Source: Chromatium okenii (GTDB lineage: Bacteria; Pseudomonadota; Gammaproteobacteria; Chromatiales; Chromatiaceae). Taken from it: a DNA stretch of 64,000 bases. Shown here in pieces: positions 46,567 through 55,923 of the stretch. The stretch's first letter is position 1, and every line of letters begins with the position of its first letter. The stretch is taken from positions 522,001-586,000 of the forward strand of contig NZ_PPGH01000035.1 of the NCBI RefSeq assembly GCF_002958735.1, in the 5' to 3' direction. The notes below the pieces were generated by a model. The model searched no databases and had not been told where the DNA came from. It saw only the letters and a program-made list of their open reading frames with translations. A program made the position numbers and the translations under genes.

Positions 46567-46844
46567 ATGCAAATCGGCGTTGCTTACGCAGACAAATTCA
46601 AAAAGACTTGGTGAAACTGGATGTGCCCAGCGGCAGCACCGTCGCTGAGGCGATTGAGCGTTCTGGGTTGCTGGCGCAGTTTCCAGACATTGATTTGACC
46701 GTAAATAAAGTCGGCATCTTCGGAAAAATCACTGCGCTTGATGCGGAGATTAGCGACGGTCAGCGCATCGAAATTTATCGCCCGATTACCGCTGATCCGA
46801 AAACTGCCGTTCGCCGTGATCGCGGGTCAGACGCCGACGATTGA
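46567..46844 (+). pseudogene. rnfH: RnfH-family (RatB-like) protein, one frameshift
   Basis: A small beta-grasp protein. MQIGVAYADKF in one frame and LVKLDVPSGSTVAEAIERSGLLAQFPDIDL ... VNKVGIFGKITALDAEISDGQRIEIYRPITADPK in another are one UPF0125/RnfH sequence if a single base near 46600 is restored. Its role is poorly known; it is often the last rnf gene or sits next to ratA. Here it follows rnfC directly, without rnfD, rnfG, rnfE or rnfA. The final residues are uncertain. Confidence 0.75.
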
Positions 46845-46853
46845 TGCCGCAGC

Positions 46854-47804
46854 TTATAACTCCATGCCGCTGCGATATTTTTTCTCGCAGCGCAACACCA
46901 GTTCCAGCGTTACCACAGTGATTTCTTCTTTGACTGCCTCTTTTTCGATGATGCGCCGAATGATCGGACGTAAAAATGCTGGCGCTTCATGTATGCGTTC
47001 CTGCGCATCGGCGTTCCAACTGACGCCCAATTTTTTATTGATCCAACTGCCCGGCACGGGCAGCGGTTCTACTGCCTCGGCAATCGTCACTCCGGGATTG
47101 CCGCCAAACGCGGCTTCAGCAAACACGTCTGACATGCTCTGACCAAAAGCGCGGGTAAACACCGGAAATGCTGGATCGTTACGCAACAACACTCGTTTGA
47201 GTTCCACAATCGCGGCACTGCGCCGTTGCACTGCCGCTGCATTCGTGTCGCGTTGCGCCGGTTCAATGTAGGCCGAGCGCCACGTCTCAATCGTTGCGGT
47301 GAAAGTTGCGAAAAACTGCTCAGGTTCCAATGGTTTAAGTGGACAATATAAAAGGTGCGGCGAGGTGACAGACTGCAACCATTCGACCTGCGTCTCCGGC
47401 AGTCCCAGCACAGCTCGCTGCTGCGCCGCCACCGTTTGAAAAGGCGTCATATCGAGCGCAGGATCAATCGGTGCTAAATCCAAAATCAACAGCGTTCGCG
47501 CTGGTGGCATTCCGCCGATATGTAATAAAAAACAGGGAATTGCGTACTCGACACGCGGATAACCGAAAATCACCAGACCGCTGCGCCCAGCTTTCAGGCT
47601 GTATTGATGCACCATCACGCGATCGAGTTTTTCGCCCTGATACAGCCGCGACCGAGCGCGAATGTGCGTGTCTGCGTTGTGGCGAAAACTCTGGTATTCG
47701 GTGAAATCGTCGCCATTCATACAGTCCTGCAAGTGTTCTAAAAACCATGCTTCACAACGGTTCCAAAGTGTCACATACGGGTCAGGCGTGTTGTTTTTAA
47801 TCAT
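46854..47804 (-). CDS. Bilin-reductase-like domain fused to a BchB-type PCP_red domain
   Basis: About 316 residues. Residues ~40-235 follow the ferredoxin-dependent bilin reductase (HY2/PcyA) plan: a central strand pair (GLVIFGYPRVEYAIPCFLLHIGG, LLILDLAPIDPALD) and a C-terminal helix (DPAFPVFTRAFGQSMSDVFAEAAF), which lines up with [22 protein letters not shown] of PcyA. Residues ~255-305 (VSWNADAQERIHEAPAFLRP ... RRIIEKEAVKEEITVVTLE) match the PCP_red domain at the end of BchB/ChlB. I know no described enzyme with this order. A linear-tetrapyrrole or chlorophyll-related reductase is likely. Start ATG 47804 is a choice; no strong ribosome site is visible. Convergent with rnfH. Confidence 0.6.
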   Translation of the reverse strand: MIKNNTPDPYVTLWNRCEAWFLEHLQDCMNGDDFTEYQSFRHNADTHIRARSRLYQGEKLDRVMVHQYSLKAGRSGLVIFGYPRVEYAIPCFLLHIGGMPPARTLLILDLAPIDPALDMTPFQTVAAQQRAVLGLPETQVEWLQSVTSPHLLYCPLKPLEPEQFFATFTATIETWRSAYIEPAQRDTNAAAVQRRSAAIVELKRVLLRNDPAFPVFTRAFGQSMSDVFAEAAFGGNPGVTIAEAVEPLPVPGSWINKKLGVSWNADAQERIHEAPAFLRPIIRRIIEKEAVKEEITVVTLELVLRCEKKYRSGMEL

Positions 47805-47970
47805 CGGTCTTGATTTTTGCACTTGAATCGCGGGGATTATGGCGATAGGCAGAGGGCTTGGCAAAATCGCTATCTTGGTCACAAATACGGTGGAAACTCG
47901 GTCATTTGGCGGGTTTCATGGCATTCTTTGACATCAGCAGCGCCAGTCGGTTATTTAGAAATAGACAACA

Positions 47971-48819
47971 ATGAAAATCCCCAAACGTCTCGAACCACTA
48001 TTACAAGATGGTCTAATAGACGAAGTTATTCGTCCATTAAAAAGCGGTAAAGAAGCTGCGGTTTATGTCGTGCAATCAGAGGGCTTCATTCGCTGCGCTA
48101 AAGTGTATAAAGATGCAAATCAACGCGGCTTTCATAAACAAGCGTTATATCGAGAAGGACGCAAAGTGCGTAATAGTCGACAAGCTCGTGCGATGGAAAA
48201 AGGCACACGCTATGGTCGCAAAGAACAAGAAGATGTCTGGCAAAATACTGAAGTTGACGCACTGTATCGTTTAGCTGCCTTTGGTGTCCGCGTTCCGCAG
48301 CCTTATCATTTCATTGATGGCGTATTATTGATGGAGCTTATCACCGATGCAGATGGAGTTGCAGCACCACGCTTAAATGATCTTGAATTAACGCCAGAAC
48401 AGGCGATTAATTACCATGATCGCTTAATTGCCGAAGTCGTTAAAATGCTCTGCGGTGGTTTGGTACATGGCGATCTATCGGAATTCAATATCCTAATTGA
48501 CGCACAAGGACCAGTGATTATTGATTTACCGCAGGCAGTCGATGCCGCTGCGAATAATCATGCACCGCGAATGCTGGAGCGTGATGTGAATAATTTAGCG
48601 GCATATTTTGGACAATTTGCCCCAGAATTACTCACCACCAGTTATGGTAAAGAAATCTGGCATCTGTACGAAAGCGGCAATTTAACGCCGGAAATTAAAC
48701 TGACTGGACATTTCAAAGGTCAGCACAAAACCGTTGATCTTGACAGCGTTTTGCGTGAAATCAACGATGCTCGTGAAGATGCAATGCGACGAATACAGGC
48801 ACAAACGCAAGAAGATTAA
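47971..48819 (+). CDS. RIO1-family atypical protein kinase
   Basis: 282 residues. LIDEVIRPLKSGKEAAVYVV is the RIO nucleotide loop, with the Lys in IRCAKVYKD. The catalytic loop is GLVHGDLSEFNILID, and the metal-binding Asp lies in VIIDLPQAVDA. The N-terminal RIO-specific stretch (RQARAMEKGTRYGRKEQEDVWQ) is present. Bacterial RIO kinases of the PA4780 type are ribosome- or stress-linked, with targets unclear. It stands alone before the signalling block. Confidence 0.85.
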   Translation: MKIPKRLEPLLQDGLIDEVIRPLKSGKEAAVYVVQSEGFIRCAKVYKDANQRGFHKQALYREGRKVRNSRQARAMEKGTRYGRKEQEDVWQNTEVDALYRLAAFGVRVPQPYHFIDGVLLMELITDADGVAAPRLNDLELTPEQAINYHDRLIAEVVKMLCGGLVHGDLSEFNILIDAQGPVIIDLPQAVDAAANNHAPRMLERDVNNLAAYFGQFAPELLTTSYGKEIWHLYESGNLTPEIKLTGHFKGQHKTVDLDSVLREINDAREDAMRRIQAQTQED

Positions 48820-48869
48820 AACCAGCGTTTGACCAATTCGTAATCAGTTTTAAAACCCATGAGTGACGT

Positions 48870-50009
48870 ATGTTTAGCCCCAGCACAATCAACCATACAA
48901 CACGCGGAATGGCACGCATTCTTGTCGTCGATGATGAACGCACCAGCCTTATTTTAATGAAACGCCTGTTGCAAGCGTCTGGTTATTCCGACATCGTGTT
49001 AATTCAAGATTCCTGCGAGGTGATGGCTGCATATCAAGCAGCGCCAACAGATTTAATTCTATTGGATATTCAAATGCCGCATCTCACTGGTTTTGATGTG
49101 ATTGAACAACTCTCTGCATTGCAAGACCCGCTCATGCCACCAATTCTGGTACTAACAGCACGGCATGGGCGCGGCGAAATGTTGCGGGCATTAGAATCTG
49201 GTGCACATGACGTTATTCGTAAACCCTTTGATCAAGCTGAAGTTGCTGCACGAGTGCGCAATATGCTTGATGTGCGTTTAGCACATAAAATGCTTTATGA
49301 TCAAAAAGATGTATTAGAACGCATTGTACAAGAACGCACCCATCAAATTCGAGAAACACGTTTACAAGTGGTGCAGCGATTAGGTCGCGCAGCGGAATAC
49401 CGCGATAATGAAACGGGTCAACATATTTTACGCATGAGTCACAGTTCTGCATTATTAGCGCGACATCTTGGTTGGAATAATGATCAATGTGAAATCATGC
49501 TTCATGCCAGCCCGATGCACGATGTTGGCAAAATTGGTATTCCCGATCGCATTCTATTAAAGCCCGGCAAATTAACGCCTGAAGAATGGCTAATTATGCA
49601 AAAGCACGCCAGTATTGGTGGTGATATTCTCAGTGGCGATGATTCTGAATTACTGCAAATGGCACGAGAAATTGCGCTAACCCATCACGAAAAATGGGAT
49701 GGCAGCGGTTATCCACTGGGTTTAGCGGAAAACGCCATTCCAATTTCGGGGCGAATTGTGGCGCTCGCCGATGTATTTGATGCGCTCACTTCAGAGCGTC
49801 CCTATAAAAAAGCGTGGGAAGTTGATGCAGCACTTGATTTAATTCGAGAACAAAGCGGTAAACATTTTGATCCCAGTATAGTTGCGGTTTTTCTACAATT
49901 AGTTTCTGAAATTCTTAACATTCGCAACCGCTTTTCTGATGCCGCACATTCACGCCATGCAGTGATTAAACTTGACAGTGCGGGCAATCAACAAGCATCG
50001 ACAAATTAG
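48870..50009 (+). CDS. Response regulator with HD-GYP c-di-GMP phosphodiesterase domain
   Basis: 379 residues. Receiver ~15-130 (ILVVDDERTS, acceptor Asp66 in LILLDIQMPH, KPF), a coiled linker, then HD-GYP ~170-345 with MHDVGKIGIPD (His217, Asp218), HASIGGDIL and HHEKWDGSGYP. It should open c-di-GMP when phosphorylated. An internal ATG at 48909 (MARILVVDD) is an equally plausible start. It sits directly upstream of the giant hybrid kinase, which could phosphorylate it. Confidence 0.92.
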   Translation: MFSPSTINHTTRGMARILVVDDERTSLILMKRLLQASGYSDIVLIQDSCEVMAAYQAAPTDLILLDIQMPHLTGFDVIEQLSALQDPLMPPILVLTARHGRGEMLRALESGAHDVIRKPFDQAEVAARVRNMLDVRLAHKMLYDQKDVLERIVQERTHQIRETRLQVVQRLGRAAEYRDNETGQHILRMSHSSALLARHLGWNNDQCEIMLHASPMHDVGKIGIPDRILLKPGKLTPEEWLIMQKHASIGGDILSGDDSELLQMAREIALTHHEKWDGSGYPLGLAENAIPISGRIVALADVFDALTSERPYKKAWEVDAALDLIREQSGKHFDPSIVAVFLQLVSEILNIRNRFSDAAHSRHAVIKLDSAGNQQASTN

Positions 50010-50078
50010 CATTTAATTTGTGCTTAATACGCTTAGAATTTAAATTTCAATCACAACTTAGCAACGGCGGCTAAACCC

Positions 50079-53000
50079 TTGAGCAACTCTAGCGAAGATG
50101 ATATTCAAGCGCGGGCTCGGCAGGCGCTCGAGCGAGGCACTTTTGATTGGATTGGAAAAGGTATCACACAGGGTGATATAGACCTTGTTGAACTCAATGA
50201 AAATCTGCGCATCTATCAAGCCGAACTTGAATTGCAAAATGCCGAATTGCGTGTGACGCAAGCGGCAGCGGAGCGCACTGCAAATCGCTATACCGTGTTG
50301 TTTTCGGCAATTCCACAACCGGTATTGGTGGTTGAGCGCGGCGGATTAATTTTAATGACCAATGAAGCTGCCAATCGGTTATTTGGTTTGCAGCATCATC
50401 ATTTGCGTAAACACTATTTACCACGTTTAGTCAGTAAATCTTCTGATGAACAGTTGGATAATATGCTGCGTCACGCATGGGCAAATAATGTTAATGAACC
50501 TATTCTTATTCATTTCTTAACCACTGATGGAGGGAGCTTTCAAGGTGAACTCCGCGTGGCGCGTTTACCGGCTGAAAATGATGGTGCGGATCATTTAATT
50601 TGCACGGTGACAGATTTAACAGAGCGATTGCGTCAAGAACAGGATTTACGCAGTACCTATGCGCGATTGCGCGAGAGTGAAACCCGCTATCGAATGCTGG
50701 CGGATTATTCCACTGATTGGGATTATTGGCGCGATCCTGAAGGGCGTTATCTTTATGTCTCGCCAGCCTGTGAAGCGGTGTGTGGTCATCCACCAGAAGC
50801 CTTTGTTGCTAATAATAAGTTGATGGATGATCTTATTCATCCTGATGATTTAGCGCAGTGGCAAGCGCATATTCAAGAAGTCTTTAGTCATAGTGAACAA
50901 GCAACCACGCTAAAACCGGAGCGGTTGATTTTACGGCTGTTTCGACCGGATGGCGAAATGCGTTGGATTGAGCATTTATGTCGCCCGGTGTATGACATTG
51001 ATGAAACCTATCAAGGGCGACGTGGCGTCAATCGTGATATTACGGTGCGCCAGCAAGCCGAAATCTTAATGGATTTGCAAAAGCGCCGTTCCGAATCATT
51101 GCTTGAATTACATCTGGCAGCAGATGAATTAAATGAAATATCATTGATTCGTTATGGTTTGGAATTGGCAGCAGTATTAACTGCCAGTGACCTCGGCTTT
51201 GTACAACTCATTCACGATCATCAACACAATGACGCAGAAATTGTCACGTGGTCGCGGGCGACTTTGGCGCGAGGACGGCGGCTGCCAGCGGCGGAACTGC
51301 ATTCACTCGTGACCAGTTGTAATCTCTGGGATGCAGCGATGTTGCAGCGCCAGCCCTTTGTTTGTAATGACTATTCAACCTACGATACCAAACTGGAATT
51401 GCCGCCACATCACCTGCCGTTGACCCGTTTTGTCACCATTCCGGTGATGGATGGCGGACGGGTGCAGATGCTTGCGGGGCTGGGCAATAAAGCGAGCGAT
51501 TACGTTGATCTTGATCTCGAAACAATTCAGCTCATTGCCAACGCCATTTGGCGGATCGTGTGCCAGCGTCGCGTAGAACAGGCGTTGCGCGTGAGCGAGC
51601 AGCGGTTTCGGCGGTTGTCGATGCTGATGTCGGACATCGCTTATTCCTGCATCGAAGTTGGTTCGAATCGCTATCGACTGGATTGGGTGAATGGTGCGGT
51701 GGAGGCAATCACCGGTCATTCCGCTGCGGCGATTGTGGCGATGGGAACATGGCGGCGTTTGGTGGTGCTGGAAGATCGCGCATTGTTTGATCTTCATGCG
51801 CTGAATCTGTTGGATGCCGACGCAGAAACCAACGCCATTTCCACCTGCCAACTGCGCTTGCGCCGCCGCGATGGTGGCACTGCGTGGGTCGAAATCACCA
51901 ATCAGCGTGCTCCAAAGAAGGCGGACATTGGCACATTTATGGTGGCGTGAAAGACATCGGCGAACGCAAACGTTCCGAACAAAAGATGCAGCATTACGCC
52001 CGACAAATGGAACGCCAAAATCGAGAATTGGATCAGGCGCTGGTGCGAGCGGAAGCCTCCACGCAGGCGAAAAGTCAGTTTCTCGCCAACATGAGCCACG
52101 AAATCCGCACACCAATGAACGGCGTCATCGGCATTATCGGCTTGCTGCTCGATACCGAATTGACCCACGAGCAGCGGCGTTTGGCCGAGATCGTGCGTGA
52201 TAGTGGTGAAAATTTGCTGGTGTTGATTAACGACATTCTCGATTTTTCCAAAATCGAAGCTGGCAAACTCGAACTTGAAATGCTCGATTTTGATCCACGG
52301 GTCGCGCTGGAAGATGTGCTGGAAATGCTGGCATTTAACGCGCAGAAAAAGAATCTGGAATTGACTTATCAGATTGATCCAGCAGTGCCGCAGCTGCTGC
52401 GCGGCGATCCGCGTTATCTGCGCCAGATCATCATCAATCTGATGGGAAATGCCATTAAATTCACCAGCTTTGGTGAAGTCGGAATTCGTGTGGCGCTGAT
52501 GCAGAAAAGTGCACAGCGGGCACTGGTGCGCTTTGAAGTGCACGATTCCGGCATCGGCATTGCTGCCGATCAGCGCGGCAATTTATTCAAAGCGTTCAAT
52601 CAATTAGACAGCTCCACCACCCGGCGCTTTGGCGGTACGGGCTTGGGTTTAGCGATTGCCAAGCAGTTGGTTGAATTGATGAATGGGCAAATCGGCGTGG
52701 ACAGCACCATCGGCGAGGGATCGCAATTTTGGTTTACTGCCGAATTTGAATGTCCGCCGCTGTCGGCAGAGGCGACTGAGGAACAACATACCGACATCTT
52801 AAAAGGGTTGCCGGTGCTGCTGGTGGACGATCACGCCACCAATCGGCTGCTGCTGGCGACGTTGCTCCGCGCTTGGGGTTGCGTCACGACCGAAGCTGCG
52901 CAGGCGGAAGATGCGTTGCGGTTAATGCGCCAAGCTGCGTCGGAACAAGCGCCGTTCGCAGTGGCGCTGCTCGACATCAAAATGCCGACGCTTGACGGCT

Positions 53001-54154
53001 TGCAACTGGGACAGATGATTAAATCTGAAACAACTCTGCGTCATACTCGCTTGATTTTGTTGACTTCGCTGCTACAGCGCGGTGACGATGCCGAGCGCAT
53101 GACGCAAGCCGGATTTGCTGCGCATCTCACCAAGCCGGTGCGTAAACAGCGGTTGTATGAATGTTTGGTGCAAGTGCTGGGTGTCGCGCCAGAGCCAGAC
53201 GCTGCGCCAGCACTGTTGAGTCACCAAATTTTGACGCAAGCTGCTGAAATCTCAGCGGTGAATGCGTTCACTTCGGCAATTCGCATTTTGTTAGTCGATG
53301 ACAATCTCACCAATCAAATTGTGGCGCGGGGCATTTTGCAAAAACTCGGTTATCGCCACATCGACACTGCCAGCAACGGCTGGGAAGCGTTGGAGCGCCT
53401 GAGCCACACGCATTACGATTTGATGCTGCTTGACGGACAGATGCCTGAATTGGATGGATTTGAAGTAGCGCGACGGCTGCGTCGTGGCGATGTGGGACCG
53501 CTCAATCAACAGATGCCGATTATTGCGATGACCGCCTTGGCGATGCTGGGTGATGAGCAGCGTTGTTTGGATGCAGGAATGAATGCGTATCTGTCCAAAC
53601 CAGTGCAACCTGTTGAATTGGCAAGCACGATTGCTGCGCAGCTGGAGAAAATTAAATCCCCCGCAGCCCCACTTTTGCAAAGAGGGAAGGAAGATGAAAC
53701 GCCCATCAACAAAGCCTCCCAGCCCCCTTTGCTCAAGGAAGAGGAAAAGCCCCCCTCAGCAACAGACTCTGAAAAGCCCCCCTTTGCAAAAGGGGGGTTG
53801 GGGGGATTTCAACGCCCCATTTTCGACATCACCGATTTTTTAGGGCGCGTGATGAATGACCCAGAAATTGCGCGGGAAGTCATCGACCAATTTTTGTTGG
53901 ACACGCCAGTACGCATCGCAGAACTGCGCACGGCAGTGGAACATAACCTTTTAGCTGAGGCGAGCTTAAAATCCCATGCAATTAAAGGGTTAGCTGCAAA
54001 TATCTCAGCGTGTCAGCTTGAGGATTCCGCTGGAAATCTGGAAATCTACAGCGATACCGGCACTGATGTAGCGGAATATCAACGGATGACGCAGCTCATT
54101 GAGCAAGATTTTCAACAACTTAAAATTCAGCTTCAGGCTTGGCTGAACAGTTAA
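50079..54154 (+). pseudogene. Multi-sensor hybrid histidine kinase (PAS-PAS-GAF-PAS-HisKA-HATPase-REC-REC-HPT), one frameshift
   Basis: Restored as one protein of ~1358 residues. PAS ~70-190, PAS ~200-335, GAF ~350-495, PAS ~505-635, HisKA His674 ([18 protein letters not shown]), HATPase ([15 protein letters not shown]), REC1 Asp966, REC2 Asp1119, repeat-encoded linker (53654-53809), HPT His1300 ([13 protein letters not shown]). No membrane helix, so a cytoplasmic sensor. Start is TTG 50079. The frame breaks near 51930: [21 protein letters not shown] needs one missing base. As written there are two reading frames, 50079-51950 and 51884-54154. Together with the flanking HD-GYP and REC-PP2C genes it looks like one pathway. 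Confidence 0.88.
53654..53809 (+). repeat. Palindromic in-frame repeat, 156-bp double copy inside the hybrid kinase
   Basis: Exactly 2 x 78 bp between AAATCCCC and GGGGATTT, 52 codons in the same frame as the rbfA copy: [11 protein letters not shown] at the start and [13 protein letters not shown] at the end. The middle ([12 protein letters not shown]) is more diverged and has lost much of its palindrome, suggesting an older insertion. It lies between the second receiver and the HPT domain. Confidence 0.85.
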
Positions 54155-54166
54155 CACGATACTCAG

Positions 54167-55923
54167 ATGTTTATGGCGCTCTCAATTCCCGCTCATCCAT
54201 TAGAAGCACCACATTCTGAACGTTGGCTCGGTGCGCCACCGCCTGCGTCTCCACCTTGCCGTGGATCGGCGCTCGTTGTCGATGATTCGCCTTCAGATCG
54301 ACTCCTGTTGACGACGATGCTTAGGCACGAAGGTTTTCACATCCGCGAAGCAGCGGATGGGGCGGCTGCGCTAGTCAGCTTCATCGCTGATCCGCCCGAC
54401 ATCGTGTTTATGGACATCCTCATGGCAGGCATGGATGGCTGCGAAGCAACTAAACAAATCAAGTCTTTATCAAATGTTAGCTTTGTTCCGATCATCATTT
54501 TGACTGCCTTGATTAACAAAAACGCTTTGATGCGTTGCACCGAAGCAGGCGCCGATGATTTTCTGACCAAGCCATTTAATCCGCAGGTGCTGCGGGCGCG
54601 GATTGTGGCGGTGGAACGAATGCGCGATTTGCAACGCACCATCACTACGCGTCGTTATGCACTGGCGGAATTGCTGGAACGCCGCCGCGAGGAACAGATT
54701 TTGGCGGAGCGGGTATGGAATCGCGCAGTCACCAATCGCAATGTGTCGATGGAGCAACTCAGCTTGGCGCAACGTCCCGCAACTGTGTTTAACGGTGATT
54801 TGGTATTAACCCAGCATTTGCCCGATGGCGGACTGCGCATTTTGCTCGGCGATTTCACCGGTCACGGATTAGCCGCTGCGATTGGCGCATTGCCGGTTGC
54901 TGATGCGTTTCATGCCACAGCACGCAAAGGCGTTGATGACACGCGAGTGTTGGCAGAAATCAACCACAAGCTGCATCAAATCCTGCCGCCAGATCGGTTT
55001 CTCGCTGCCTGTTTGATTTCTATCAGCGGCAACGGCGAAGAGTTGCGCTGGTGGAATGGCGGAATGCCCAGCGTGTGGCTGCGTAACGCGAGCGGTTTAC
55101 ACGAGCTGGCATCACACGCGCTGCCACTCGGCATTCTGGCGGAATTGGCGACGCGGGAAATACCGCAGCGCATTCGGATTCAGCGCGAAGATCGGCTGTT
55201 AGTGATGAGTGACGGCTTGCTGGAGGCGTGCAATGCCCAAGGGCAAATGTTTGAAGATGCAGGATTCCGCAAGATTCTCGACGCTGGGCGTATGGCGAGC
55301 CAATTCTGCCAGTGTTGTTAACTGCGTTGGATGCGCACAGTGCCGGCAGCACACAAGCAGATGACATTGCTATTCTGGAAATTCCTTTGAATGACAAGCT
55401 GTTCGCAACCTTAGATCAGGAATCCAATCCCACCAGCGGCAGCAGTTGGCAGTGGTCATTGACACTTGAAGACGACCGCCTCGCCAATCAGCCCTCGTTA
55501 ATTACGGCATTGCGTCCGCTGGGGCTGTTGGAAAGTATTGAAATGCACGCGGGCGTGTTGGAAACCATCGTCACCGAACTTTATTCCAACGCGCTGGAAC
55601 ACGGCATTTTGGGATTGGATTCAGCGTTGAAAGCGACTCCTGAAGGTTTTGATAGCTATTACCGCGAGCGCGAGCGCCGATTGACAACGGCTGGCGATGG
55701 ACGTTTAACGTTGACTTTGACTTATGACGCGGAAGCGCCGGGGCATTGTGTGCGGATTCGCGTCACCGACAGCGGGCGCGGTTTTTGTGACGCCGAAGTA
55801 TTCGCTTTGCCGCAGGATGCGATGCGTCCGTGGGGGCGCGGCATTGCGATGGTGCGTGATCTGTGCGAAAGCCTAACCTATACCAATTACGGCACTGAGG
55901 TTGAGGCAGTCTATCGATGGTAA
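54167..55923 (+). pseudogene. REC-PP2C (SpoIIE)-HATPase switch protein, one frameshift
   Basis: Restored length ~585 residues. Receiver (~35-150, LVVDDSPSDR, Asp83 in VFMDILMAGMDG, KPF), coiled linker, PP2C/SpoIIE phosphatase (~200-385, GDLVLTQHLPDGG, GDFTGHGLAAA, LLVMSDGLLEA) and an RsbW-like HATPase (~450-585, LETIVTELYSNALEHGIL, DSGRGF, GRGIAMVRDLCESLTY). One missing base near 55305 breaks it; both halves are otherwise open (54167-55321, 55312-55923). Such proteins set the phosphorylation of an anti-sigma antagonist: the phosphatase activates it and the kinase silences it. It overlaps its tandem paralogue by 7 bp. Confidence 0.88.
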
